Source of the DNA: Botryosphaeria dothidea
Lineage: Eukaryota; Ascomycota; Dothideomycetes; Botryosphaeriales; Botryosphaeriaceae
NCBI GenBank assembly: GCA_011503125.2
Contig: WWBZ02000016.1
Span: 3,534,001 to 3,598,000, forward strand
Reading direction: 5' to 3'
Length of the DNA: 64,000 nt
In this document: positions 21,621-32,310 of the stretch, piece after piece
Layout of the letters: the number at the start of each line of letters is the position of its first letter
How positions within the stretch are numbered: the stretch's first letter is position 1
Made by a program: the position numbers and the translations under genes
Notes under the pieces: model-generated
Told to the model about the DNA's origin: nothing
Database searches by the model: none
Seen by the model: only the letters and a program-made list of their open reading frames with translations

Positions 21621-24600
21621 ATGGCCGCCCGCCGCGATGACACTGAGACAACGAGGCGCGACTATACAGCCCCTTACACGCCCCATCACCCTGTTCCGAC
21701 CATCCACCGATACCGAGAGGCAAAGGCCCAGCGCGAGGCCCAGAACGCTCCTCCCAGATCCGACCAGGACGAGCCCACATGGCCCGAGCGAGCTGCCGAT
21801 ACTGCAAAGGCGTATTGGAAGGGCGACAGGCCGCAACAAGCCTCCGAAGACTCTGCCCAGCCGTACCCGAGCCGGAACAAGAACCTTGGCGAGCGCGGAG
21901 ACGATCACGACGCCCACGAGCACTCCATCCGAGACGAGCCAATCGATCCTAACCACGACAATGCCGCACAGAAAGACGGTGAAGATGGTGGGGACGTGGC
22001 CGTGGATACGTCCGAGGCCCATATGACAACGTTAAACCCCAAGCAACGGAGAAAGGAGATGAAAAAGAGGCCTGAAGACCCTACCGAGAGGACTGTCACA
22101 GACCCCGTCACCCATCTGCCCATCACCATCCACGATTTCACGAAGAATGACCTCAAGACTGCGCCCGAGAACGAGCCCGCTGCAGGTTCGAATCAACGCA
22201 CTGCTACCGGCACGAGCGCCATGGACAAGAGCGAAGAAGATCTAGCCTCTGAGGCATCCGACTCCCAGGCCTATCACTCTGGCATGAACACACTTTTCCC
22301 CCCACCGGATTTCGACAACGTGCGCTATGAACTTGCAGCAATCTACAAGACTGCCACCACTGTCGGTTTAGCTCTTGTTCTTGGCCTGACCACTGTGTTG
22401 CTAGTCCTCGCTCGGCTGTTACTCTACTCCGAGCTGGCTCTCTATCTATCTACTCCTGCCATCCTGGTAGTGGCGCTCGGAATGGGATATGTCGCCATCG
22501 GTGCAATGCAAGACTGGGTCGATAAGAAGGTGGCTGATATCTGGGAGGACGAGGTTTGGGAGGCGGAAAGGCAAAAAGGGAAAAACTTGACGGGAGGCAA
22601 AGTCCCCGAAAGCACACAATGGTTGAACTCGCTATTGGCCTCGATTTGGCCGTTGGTGAATCCTGATCTCTTCACTAGCTTGGTTGATACACTCGAGGTT
22701 AGACTCTTCGGAAATTTTGTCCTATTTTTTTTTTCAACAGTCCAATGCTGACATCACATATTCGTTAGGATGTAATGCAAGCTAGTTTGCCAAAGGTCGT
22801 CCGAATGGTTAGCGTGGATGACCTCGGACAGGGAAGCGAGTCCATCCGCATCTTGGGCGTCCGCTGGCTTCCCACAGGTGCCGCCGCCATGCCCGTTTCT
22901 AAGAACGGGAAGCTGAAAGGGAAAGGAGACCCCCAGCAAAGCGACCGTACCGTTTCAGGCCAGGGAGAGATCCAGCAGGACTCGAAAGGTCAAAGTAATA
23001 AAGATGACAGCGCAGAAAAGCTGCAAGACAATGAGAACATCGACGAAGGTATGGAAGCCGAGGAAGGTGACTTCGTGAACATCGAGGTTGCATTTTCCTA
23101 TCGCGCAAGAACCGCGCGCCGCGGTATTCGTGATCGGGCCAAGAATATGCATCTTTATCTGGCATTCTACCTTCCCGGAAACATCCGACTCCGTAAGTCA
23201 TCCGAACAGGCTCTGTGAGTGGATACTGACCCCAGAGGAACAGCTGTCTGGGTCGAGTTGCATGGACTTGTTGGAACCTTACGGCTGAGGCTCCAGCTTT
23301 GCCCTGATCCTCCCTTCTTTAGCCTCTGTACCTTGACCTTTTTGGGACAACCAAAAGTTGCCGCCTCCTGCATTCCGCTTACTCGACGAGGACTCAACAT
23401 CATGGACTTGCCTGTTATTTCCAACTTCGTGCAGAGCTCTATAGACGCAGCCATGGCCGAATACGTTGCTCCGAAATCTCTTACCCTCGACCTGAAGGAC
23501 ATGCTCATGGGTGACGACTTTAAGAAAGATACAACAGCTCGTGGAGTAATTATTGTCCGCATCATCCGTGCTTTCGACTTCAAAGAAGGGGATGCGGGGT
23601 TTTTGTGGAAGAAGGGTTCCACTGATGGCTACGTCTCGGTGGGCTGGGCAAAGTTTAGCAAGCCACTATGGTCCACACGGATAATCCAGTCGGAAATGGA
23701 GCCCGTGTGGGACGAGACAGCATTCGTGCTGGTGACGGCTGATGAGCTCAATGTCGACGAACGTTTGCGAGTCCAGCTTTGGGACTCAGATCGTACCACT
23801 GCTGACGATGATCTGGGACGGATTGAGTTGGACATTAAACAGCTGATGCGGTCGCCTGAAAGCCGTGGGAAGATGATGGACAGAGTGGATGGCTTCAAAG
23901 CTCTTACCGCCGGCGAGACTATGCCGGGACGGTTGGAATGGAGTGTCGGATATTTCCCCAAAGTTCGCGCCCTTGATTCGCAGCTGGCTGAACAGAAGGC
24001 GGATCCCAATATTCGCTCCGTCGACCAGTTGAAGAAGACTGTCGATGAAGAGAGCGAACGAAAGCTTCGCGAGGCCAAGAGGGACGAGTCATCAGAGATC
24101 GAGCAACAGAAGGCACAGGACTTCAAGGTATGTGATGTCCAGGAGCTCAGAATCGAGGAAAACACTAAAAATTGCTCTAGGAGAGAGAGGATCAGCTGCT
24201 AATAGCCTCCCCGCCACCGGAAGATTATCCTAGCGGTATTCTCTCAATTACAATCCATCAAATCACAGGACTCGAGCTCGAGCCGATTAATAAAAACCAA
24301 GCCAGCCGACGTGAGTCGGACAGTGACGAAGAACAAGAAGGAGACGACCTACCGAGCTCCTACTGCACCATTATCCTCAATCACAACAAAGTCTTCCGCA
24401 CACGCACGAAGCCGAAAAATTCTCAGCCATTCTTTAACGCCGGTTGCGAGCGTTTTATTCGGGATTGGAGAAACACAGACATTCACATTTCGATTCGTGA
24501 CTCGAGAGTCCATGAGGATGACCCGCTGCTTGGCATCGTATACCTTCCCTTGAGCAACATTTTTTCGAAGCGTTCTCAAATAAATGGCTTCTTCCCACTA

Positions 24601-25602
24601 TCTGGAGGGGTCGGATACGGCCGAGCCCGTATCTCGATGGTCTTCCGCTCCGTCCAGCTTCAAGCACCACAGAACATGCTGGGCTGGGATTATGGCACCC
24701 TCGAGATTGGACCGAAGACAGAATCTACGGACTTGCCACCCGGACTGAGGAATCTACGTCTCAAATTCCGAACAAACCTTGGGCGAGGCAAGATGTACTA
24801 CTCTAGCTCAACCCAAGATGTAGGCAGACAAGAGCAATCCGGCGGTATTTGGAAGAGCAAGCGTTGCCGGCCGCTCAAACTTGCAGTTCGCAAGCGCTTT
24901 GCCAGTCCTATGGTCATCGAATTCAAAAAACCAAAGTCGGTCCTGGATGGCTTGGAGGCGTATGGCGTCTTTTGGCTCAAGGACATACCAGACAACGAGG
25001 AAAAGACCATAACCGTCTCCATCTGGAAAGGCGGTAACATGAAGCGCGCACTGGCATGCTCTGAAAACGAGGTTCCAGGCGCTACCAAGCTTGGCATGGT
25101 TTCACTGCGCGTGTCATTTTGGAGCGGATTATCCGGTTACCACGCCCCGCTGGCCTCCAAAGATCCAAACCTGGCGCAAGTCATGGAAGTTTTGGACACG
25201 GCACACGACAACGATGAGATGGACTTTGACGTGGGGGACGGTGGAAGCTCGAGCAGCAGCAGCTCATCAAGCAGCGATGACAGCGGAGGCGAAAGCGAGG
25301 ACAACGAGGCCGAACGCGGTGACGTAACGCCCACGACATCCACGAGTCGGGGGAGCGGAGAGAGTTTCCGCAGTGGCGGTTCTGATGGCCTAAGCAAGAA
25401 CGGAAAGAGAGGGTTGGCAGCATCAGTGAAGGACTATAAGAGGCACAAGAAACAGTTACATCGGAAAAACCGCGGACTGATGCAATGGAAAGGCCCACGC
25501 ACTTTGCAGTGGATGAAGCACAAGGTTGAACATGGCGAGCAGCGGGTCGGGGGCTTGTTCAAACATCAAGAAAGGGAGCCGGGGATGGAGACCGAGGTGT
25601 AA
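21621..25602 (+). CDS. SMP/C2-domain membrane-contact-site protein (Mug190-like)
   Basis: Tricalbin/extended-synaptotagmin-like protein, 1,268 residues, most like the Mug190 type of fungi. Such proteins anchor in the ER and bridge to the plasma membrane to transfer lipids. Exons are 21621-22697, 22769-23192, 23244-24127 and 24181-25602. The first 230 residues are disordered and charged. A hydrophobic hairpin (about 243-300) follows, then an SMP-type lipid-binding region from WLNSLLASIWPLVNPDLF to the PPFFSLC/NFVQSSIDAAMAEYV segment. A first C2 domain (about 600-720) has the Ca-loop-like WDSDRTTADDD, and a second begins near residue 810. The tail holds a Ser run, acidic stretches and a basic end. 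The 3' splice site at 23243 gives IRLPVWVELHG; an alternative at 23237 also keeps frame. It is divergent from the Zn-cluster factor. Confidence 0.88.
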
Positions 25603-26109
25603 TAAACTGGCGACTCAGCAAAGTTGTATTTCGCATTGACAGCAATCCTAGGAGCTAGGGTACCATAGTCATTTCTATGTGGACATTCGTAATACCTAAT
25701 GTAAGATCGAGACCCTGAAAAGCAAACTGCTTCGAATCTAGTGGTAGATTGTTCAGCAAAGCGCACCAAAACGTATGTGTAGCTAGGCCAACTACTTGCT
25801 CGTTCCATTCTCCAGAACTTTTTTTTCTTTTCCCGGTTCATGTTCTCAGTCATCCTGGTGCAGAGACCTCTTCTGAGAACTTCAATATCTCGCCTTAGGG
25901 GTACAACATTTTAGTGGAATATTCCATACGTCGGTTCATTTTTATAGATACGAGACTGAGGAATGCTGAACTTGATCAAAATCACTTTTCTCATCCTTTC
26001 TATGCGCCTTCCATGCTTTTGCCGGACGCGAACTATGTAACAAATCCCATTCCTTCTCCTACAGCTTTACTTTTGAATCGAAAAAGGACTACATATCGAT
26101 CATCTTCGC
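25603..26109. other. Convergent 3' flank region
   Basis: 507 bp, AT-richer than its surroundings, between the 3' ends of the SMP/C2 gene and the DnaJ gene. It should contain both polyadenylation regions. I see no gene. Confidence 0.5.
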
Positions 26110-27530
26110 TCACCTAGCTCTCCGAACCTTCCTCTTCCTGCTTTCCGCATTCGCATTGTTGGCCGTAGCACTTTTCAGCGCGTCATTGACCTCTTTGGCA
26201 TCCGCCTCGCCATTCATTACCCCCTTTTCTTCCACACCGTTGAATTCGACCTCAACGTCTTCAGCAGCGGCTTCCAAGGCTATCTCTGATGAAGATTTTC
26301 CGAAAAGACGACCGACCGACTTTCGGTAGAACCACACTGGAAGACGGATCACAGCAGTGTCACGGAAAGAAGGCTTGGGGATTTCGTCGACCTACGACAG
26401 AAATTAGCTATACTCCCAAGCATGCAGTAGCCTTGATGACTTACGTCGAGAAGGAATTCGTGGACATCGCCATCATCCGTCTCTTCCTCGAGGAAAACGT
26501 TACCGGCGCTGTCCACGATGAGAACTTTGCCATTCTCGGCCTGAACCCGCTTCTTCGGACCTCTGGGACCGCCGCTGGTGAGCTCGGCCTCAACAGGAGT
26601 GCTAATCCCCGAGTTCCGGGCCTGCTTCGCGGCCTTGGCGGACTTGGAACCCTTCCCTTCCTTGCGAGCTTCTTTTTCCTGCATGCGCTTCTGGCGGCGG
26701 TTCAATGTGACAGGTTGGCTATTCTCATCGACGTATTGCTGCTGCTGAGATGCGGGCTGCTCGGGAGGGGTTGCAGTACCACTGCCTCCGCCGAGATCCC
26801 CGGGAATGCCCTGGATGCCGAGCTCATCGCCCCAGGCCGCACGGCGGGCGTGTCTGATGTAGCGGTCTACAAAGTCGCGCTGGCGCTTCCAGCCCAGGTA
26901 GAGAGCGCCATAATGGGCGGCGCCTCCCATCATAACGAAAAGACCGAAGAGGACGGAGCCGAGGCCTGGGCGGTATCGCGAGTAGTAGTAGCCGGTGCCA
27001 CGCCAGGCAGGGAAGCCATTCTTGAGAAAGTGATCGTAGCGCTCGCGCTCGGGGCCGCGTAGGATATTGGCCACGACGCCGAGACGGGCAAAGCGAGCCG
27101 AGGCCTCCTTGTCGAACTGGCGAAGTTCTTTGGCGGTAGGCTGCTTGCGAACAGTCACAGCGGGCTTCTTCTTGCCGGCAACCTTGTCCTTTTTCGACTT
27201 CTCGGGCTTCGCGTAGGTGGTGAGGTATGCCTGGCGGGCCTTGTCGGGATGGATCTGGCGCGACTTCTTGCGGTAAGCCTTGTTTATCTCGTCTTGCGAA
27301 GCCGTGGGCGAGACGCCGAGGAAGGAGTAGAAGGTGGCATCGGGGCCCTCACTGGCGACGACCTCGTCGCGGAGACGGAAGATTTCGTGATCTGCAGCGG
27401 GCGGACAGGTCAGAAGCGTTGACGCGGGGCAATGCATAGTTCATGCTCGGCACACACCTTCCTTGGACCAGGCAACAACGAGCGAGGCGAAGACGCACAG
27501 CAGCAATGCTGCCAGGGAGGTGAGCCTCAT
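26110..27530 (-). CDS. ER membrane DnaJ co-chaperone (Erj5/ERdj1-like)
   Basis: Type III J-domain protein, 433 residues, targeted to the ER and expected to stimulate the Hsp70 BiP/Kar2. Exons are 27530-27458, 27391-26445 and 26391-26110. A signal peptide (residues 1-20, LAALLLCVFASLVVA) is followed by a J-domain with FYSFLGVSPTASQDEI and HPD at residues 72-74. The domain is stretched by a Lys-rich insert (KPEKSKKDKVAGKKK) before FARLGVVANIL, as in Erj5-type proteins. One membrane helix (about 152-173, GLFVMMGGAAHYGALY) comes next, then a charged cytosolic or luminal tail. The tail has a coiled-coil-like Lys/Glu region (RRQKRMQEKEARKEGK) and a very basic end. The first intron sits right after the signal peptide and has a CTGAC branch site. 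The assignment is firm for the family and less so for Erj5 orthology. Confidence 0.9.
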
Positions 27531-28201
27531 TGCGGGCGGGCAGCGACGGGAGGCGGGGATGGGTGGTGATGGTGGAGCTGAGGCAATGCAGGCGCTGTCG
27601 TTGCTGGCACAACTGGCCGCGTCCGGCGCGAACGTGGGCGAATCAGAGTGGTACAGAAGTGCTGGGCCCGGCACAGGCACAGGTGGAGGCGAGGCGGGCG
27701 GGCGGGAGAGGATAAAAAGCCGGCGTTGGTCGCAGGCGCTCAAGGTGTCCTCAACTTTTCCAGCGAGCAGCTGCGGCGTCCGTGCTGGCTGCTGCTGGTG
27801 CTTGCCTGCTTGATCGGATCGTCAGGGGCCTAGGCGGACGGCGAGCCTGTGGCGCCGCCGGGTGTGTGTCTGTGTCTGTGGCGCAGCCCCAGGCTGACGA
27901 ACACATATCCCAGATCCCATCTCCCCTTCCGCGCAGCTTTCCTCAACACCGACAAACGAAACACTCCTGCCTCTTGGCGCGCCCTCGAAGGTACGTTCTG
28001 CTGCCCGCACACACGTCCGAGCCCTGCGCCCGGCCGCCCGCGCGCTGCTCCGCTGCCACCAGCGCCCGCCCCAGACCAGGGATCCCGTCTGCCAGAAACA
28101 AAAGACGTCGAGCTAAAACAGGCCCCTTATATTTTAGATCTCGTCCGCCTCGCTCCAACCTCTCTGCCTCTCCGTCGCCCTGAGACGCCGCATCCGCCAG
28201 A
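27531..28201. other. Divergent promoter region, DnaJ gene / PRA1
   Basis: 671 bp between two start codons. The part before PRA1 is C-rich and contains possible 5' UTR splice signals, but nothing I can place with confidence. No gene is seen. Confidence 0.5.
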
Positions 28202-28732
28202 ATGGCCCGCATCAACATCCCCATCGACGCCCTCACCTCGCGTCTGCAGCTCGGCTCGCGCTTCGAGGGCATGCGCAACACGTCGCTGTCGACCCGCTTC
28301 GCCAATCTGCGCCCCGTCAGCGAGTTCTTCGACATCAAGCGCCTCAGCAAGCCCCAGAACTTCGGCGAGGTCCAGTCGCGCATGAACTACAATCTGGGCT
28401 ACTTCAGCTCAAACTACGCCGTGCTGTTCGTCATGCTGGCCTTCTACTCGCTGCTGACCAACCTGCTGCTGCTCTTCGTCATTCTGCTCGTCGTCGGCGG
28501 CATGTACGGCATCGGCAAGCTGCAGGGCAACGACCTGGACCTCGGCTTCGCCCGCGCTACCTCCAGCCAGCTGTACACCGGCCTCTTCTGCGTCGCTGTC
28601 CCGCTCGGCCTGTGGGCCTCGCCCATCTCTACCGTGCTGTGGCTCGTTGGCGCCTCCGCCGTCACCATCCTGGGCCACGCCTCGTTCATGGACAAACCAA
28701 TTGAGTCAGCTTTTTCCGAGGAGGCGGTCTAG
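28202..28732 (+). CDS. PRA1/Yip3-family prenylated-Rab acceptor
   Basis: Small membrane protein of 176 residues without introns. PRA1/Yip3 proteins bind prenylated Rab GTPases and can act as GDI-displacement factors in ER-Golgi traffic. A hydrophilic N-terminus has the family-like LRPVSEFFDIKRLSKP and RMNYNLGYFSSNYAVLF. Two long hydrophobic hairpins follow at about 78-105 and 125-160, broken by the polar LQGNDLDLGFARATSSQ loop. The acidic tail ends in FSEEAV. Length and topology fit the family. Translation starts at the ATG following CCGCCAGA. The next gene lies close behind on the same strand, its first ATG 147 bp after this stop. Confidence 0.93.
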   Translation: MARINIPIDALTSRLQLGSRFEGMRNTSLSTRFANLRPVSEFFDIKRLSKPQNFGEVQSRMNYNLGYFSSNYAVLFVMLAFYSLLTNLLLLFVILLVVGGMYGIGKLQGNDLDLGFARATSSQLYTGLFCVAVPLGLWASPISTVLWLVGASAVTILGHASFMDKPIESAFSEEAV

Positions 28733-28878
28733 GTGGTCGGCCGCGAACTCCATACGCTAGTGTGCCCCCTTGGGGAAGACCATCAGGGGCAGGGGGAGCG
28801 CGTCTGGGGAGGAATGGGATACCGTATGGAGCAAGGTTGCGCGAGTTGCAAGACAGTGACGATGACGATTTCTCTGCC

Positions 28879-30273
28879 ATGGGTGTGCGTGGCCAAGGGG
28901 GCGTATTTCTCGATCCGATCATGCAGAAGGGGGGAGCAAGAAGAGTTATTTCTGATGATGCATTGTACTACAATGGTATTGATACAGCATGGGATTCCAG
29001 GAGAGGTCTCGATTACGATAATCATGCTTACGCGGCGGCCTACGAAGACGACTACTATGGTGTAAAACTTAATCCAGACGAGGAAGAGCTCCTCGTTCAA
29101 CGCGCTCTCGACCGCATCCGCATCGCCCGCTCGCGCGGTCAACCCAACGTTAATCTCTCGCACGAGGAACTGGACGCCCTTGCGCGCCCGCGCCTGCAGC
29201 AATTTTCCAGACCCTCGGACCCAGCAGCGCCCGCACGTCCCTCCTCAAAAGGCCGCACTGGTAACAGTAACAGCGCCAGCGCCAGCAGCAGCAGTCGCTC
29301 CAAGAAGTCAACTTCGAGGCCTTCGATCTTCTCTTCCTCGCCGCGATCATCTCGCACCCGCTCTGGGAAATCGGACAGTAAGCGTTGGAACAGCCCTGCT
29401 CATGATTTTGAGGCGTCATCGGCTGCACCGCCACCGGGCTTTCGCATTCCGGGCGCAGGTGCGGCTCCACTTGGATACGCGTCGCACCCATCTTCTCGTC
29501 CCGACTCACGGAGCGCGAGCGGAGCTTATCCCTCCGTCGCTGGGCGCGAAAGGGGGGACTCGTTCATCGATCCGGCCTTTCGCGACTACGTGCGCCCGAG
29601 TAGCAGGGACTCAATTGGCCTCACGCCAGCTGAAGAAGTCGAGTATCTAGCTCGCCGTGCCAATCGACCGCGCTCCGGTTCAAGCGCAGCAGGCTTTTCG
29701 CAGCCGCCCTATCCAACTTATGCGTACGAGCGTGAGCGTGGAAGGCCTGGTGATGCCGATCCGTTTTTATACCAAACGGCCGGTCCGCCAGGTCTGCATG
29801 CCGGGAGCAGCGCGTCCTCAAGCCCCAGCAGTCAACGTCGGGCCATGTCAGGTTCTTCTGCTGGCGTGCCACCGGGCGGTGAAGGCTTTCCCTACACGGC
29901 CATTCCGCGCCGTGTTCCCGTGCCATCGGGCGCCGTCCCTGCAGCGGGCGGGTCTCGTTTAGGGAACATGGCTGGGCTGGGACGGGGAAGTATCTCAGAC
30001 CCCGCCTTGGACTACAACATGCTCAACTATCAGAACGGCAGGGACCTCGAGGTCGAGGTTGAGTACGATCAGCCAAGTCCAAGTGGGAGCAGCGGGGAAA
30101 GCGATGGTGCCCAACAAGGTGTTAAACTTGGTGCTGCGGAGTTCGATCCTAGAGCAGGTGTTCGGGACCGTGTCAAGGAGCTTGAACGAGAAGCAAACGC
30201 AAGCGGGCGGAGCGGCAGTGGTAGTGGTAGTGGCAGTGGGAACGGGAGAAGACGGAAAGGAAAGAGGAGATGA
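28879..30273 (+). CDS. Uncharacterised disordered fungal protein downstream of PRA1
   Basis: Intronless ORF, 464 residues from the first ATG (28879). I do not recognise the family. The N-terminal part looks most conserved: GVFLDPIMQKGGARR, SDDALYYNGIDTAWDSRR, then EEELLVQRALDRIRIAR followed by LSHEELDALARPRL, which may form helices. The rest is Ser/Arg/Pro-rich and disordered, with LTPAEEVEYLARRA near the middle and DPRAGVRDRVKELEREA near the end. A basic Gly/Ser tail (SGSGSGSG, then RRRKGKRR) closes it. The same frame is open back to 28705 and reads protein-like (GIPYGARLRELQDSDDDDFSA), but has no ATG there. The true start may therefore be an upstream exon or a non-AUG codon. Confidence 0.72.
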   Translation: MGVRGQGGVFLDPIMQKGGARRVISDDALYYNGIDTAWDSRRGLDYDNHAYAAAYEDDYYGVKLNPDEEELLVQRALDRIRIARSRGQPNVNLSHEELDALARPRLQQFSRPSDPAAPARPSSKGRTGNSNSASASSSSRSKKSTSRPSIFSSSPRSSRTRSGKSDSKRWNSPAHDFEASSAAPPPGFRIPGAGAAPLGYASHPSSRPDSRSASGAYPSVAGRERGDSFIDPAFRDYVRPSSRDSIGLTPAEEVEYLARRANRPRSGSSAAGFSQPPYPTYAYERERGRPGDADPFLYQTAGPPGLHAGSSASSSPSSQRRAMSGSSAGVPPGGEGFPYTAIPRRVPVPSGAVPAAGGSRLGNMAGLGRGSISDPALDYNMLNYQNGRDLEVEVEYDQPSPSGSSGESDGAQQGVKLGAAEFDPRAGVRDRVKELEREANASGRSGSGSGSGSGNGRRRKGKRR

Positions 30274-31173
30274 TCGCTGCGTTGTTCGTTTCGTCTTTTG
30301 AAAGCCTTTGATTTACTATTCACATTATGTCTTCTTCGGATACGACTTGTGGGGATGGGTCGAACAAGAGCTCGCCTTCTGTATGATTGGATCGGATTTA
30401 CGAATTTTGCTTGGAACGCACCTGGGGTTTCTTATTCTTTTCAGATTCGGAAAGCATGCACCTTATAGACGTTTCTCTTTTGATGCATTTTGTTTACATT
30501 CATACGCTCGTGTTCGCCGAGACTACTTTGTTCTCATTCCGCCTGGAATTCTGGCGTGAGAGATTATCGATAAATTGGGAAGCTGACAGGCCGTGAGACT
30601 GGGAACATGCCTTGGGCTTGTGGACTGTTGTTCTGCGTGCCATTCTTGACGCATCTTCGGAAACGCAGAATGGACTAGGAAACATTGGAAACAAGCACCT
30701 GGCCGATACTGCTAGAGTCTTGGATGATGTATTGATCTTCAGCCTTAATTGTGTATTGAAAGCGATGTCGTGAGGATACCCAGCAAACGACTGACACCTA
30801 GTTCTTTCACTCGATCCGTAGAAAAAGCCTAGAGAAACGTATTTCTATCAGGAAATGTCTAGCTAAGTGCGAACTGCCTGTAAAGTATGATGAACTTGTT
30901 GCGTACGACAGGCGCACATGCCCGTCGTTTCCTGCGATGGATTAAGTACTCTTAAGAGACCATTGACCAGGCGTGGACAAGTACGTAGCTGCTATACAGG
31001 GGGCACCTCGTGCTCTTATCGTCAGCAATCATGTGTATTTGCTACTCCTACACAAGCCCCCGTGTCTCGAACGCCAGAAAGATCAATTTCTCGCGATTCC
31101 GCAGTACTAAGAAAATGATTGAGACAACCTGTCACCTGAGACAGCCTCACACTGCGTTACGCTCAACGTGCAC
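30274..31173. other. Convergent intergenic region
   Basis: 900 bp between the 3' ends of the 28.9-kb gene and the MARVEL-like gene. It is AT-richer than the genes. I see no ORF, RNA gene or repeat. Confidence 0.5.
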
Positions 31174-32310
31174 TCACACCAGCCGACCTTTGCCCACAAC
31201 CCCACTCTCCTCATCCTCATCCACGGGGTAAGGTGGCCTGGCCTTCTCGGATGCTCTGACAGCAGCAGCAGCAGCAGAAGAAGAAGAAGAAGAAGTCTCA
31301 GGATCCGGAATGATCGGGCTGGCGTACCCCGGATCCTGATTAGGCCCATACGGATCCGGGCGCGAGTGCGGCGACGCGAAAGCGTCTGCGGCACCAGTTG
31401 CGTTCGTCCGTTCAGGGTGCGCTGCCGTCGGTGTTGCGGCCGTGGTCGTTATCGAAGGGACATTGTGGGCCGGATGCGCGGTGGGTTGTAGCGGGGAGAC
31501 GGGTGGGGAGCTAGTGCTATGCTGGGGCTGCTGGTGCGTCGGCTGTTGCTGGGCAAAGTTTGTCGTTGCAGGCGGCGCTGCGGTGGTGTTGGAACTGTGT
31601 TGAAGAGCAAAGGGCTCGTCCTTTGGCGGGGGACCTGAGCTAAACGACAGGACTGTATGTGGTTGCGTGCCGACCTGATGGTGGTGGTAATAGTAGGCGA
31701 ATATTTTGAGAGTGGCCAAGAACAGGAGACTGTTGCACGTCAGACTGATTTCAAAGCCTATCGCTCGGACGAGCAGGTCTTGCAGCAGTCGATCATAAAG
31801 ATCAAGGCGACTCACAGCTCAATGGCCGCAAATACGCAAGCGGCGACGCCACACCTCCACGCTCTGGCAATCCTGGGTGCTCTAGGAGCGAAAGGTATAT
31901 TCTCAACCTTCCTGTAATAGTTATAGATGCGGAGGTAGCTGGCCAGCGCTACCAGAGAAGACAGCCACAGCAATGTTGCAAAGAAGTCCGATACCAATGT
32001 CCCAACCGGATGTACCACAGCTTTTGAGAGAGGGATTGTAAGCGGGAATACCGGCACGACGGTGAGGACTGCAGTGATTATCATAAGGACTAGAGCGGGA
32101 TGAATCTAGAAAGCATGTAAGAAGCCGATTGTCCCTTTCGAATACAGGACAAAAGCGGGATGCACATACCGGGCTTGCACTGTGCATGCTCAGTGAGTAC
32201 GCGGTGAGTCCAATGATCAATAAAGCGAAGAAGAGTTGTGTGGCGCGGATGGCGGGGAACCATGTCGGTAAGAGAACAGGGTTGTGTCGGACGCCGAATA
32301 TGCCTGCCAT
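31174..32310 (-). CDS. MARVEL-like four-helix membrane protein
   Basis: Integral membrane protein of 328 residues. Exons are 32310-32170, 32105-31816 and 31729-31174, with introns of 64 and 86 bp. Four hydrophobic helices are visible: FPAIRATQLFFALLIIGLTA, ALVLMIITAVLTVVPVFPL, DFFATLLWLSSLVALA and CGVAACVFAAIE running into LLFLATLKIF. This fits the MARVEL or 'membrane-associating' domain of fungal plasma-membrane proteins. The C-terminal half is a long disordered tail, rich in Ser, Pro, Gln and Ala. It is coded in part by AGC and GAA/AAG triplet runs near 31260-31295, which give serine and alanine tracts. I chose the ATG at 32310; the frame extends upstream with less convincing sequence. The function of the family is poorly known; a role in membrane organisation is inferred. 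Confidence 0.8.
31260..31297 (-). repeat. Coding triplet microsatellite
   Basis: Adjacent runs (AGC)n and (AGA)n on the plus strand encode the Ser and Ala tracts in the tail of the MARVEL-like protein on the minus strand. Length variation between isolates would keep frame. Confidence 0.75.

Noticed and set aside
28202..30273. PRA1 fused to the following ORF
   Set aside because: PRA1 has a normal length and its own TAG, and the next frame is different with a stop at 28702.
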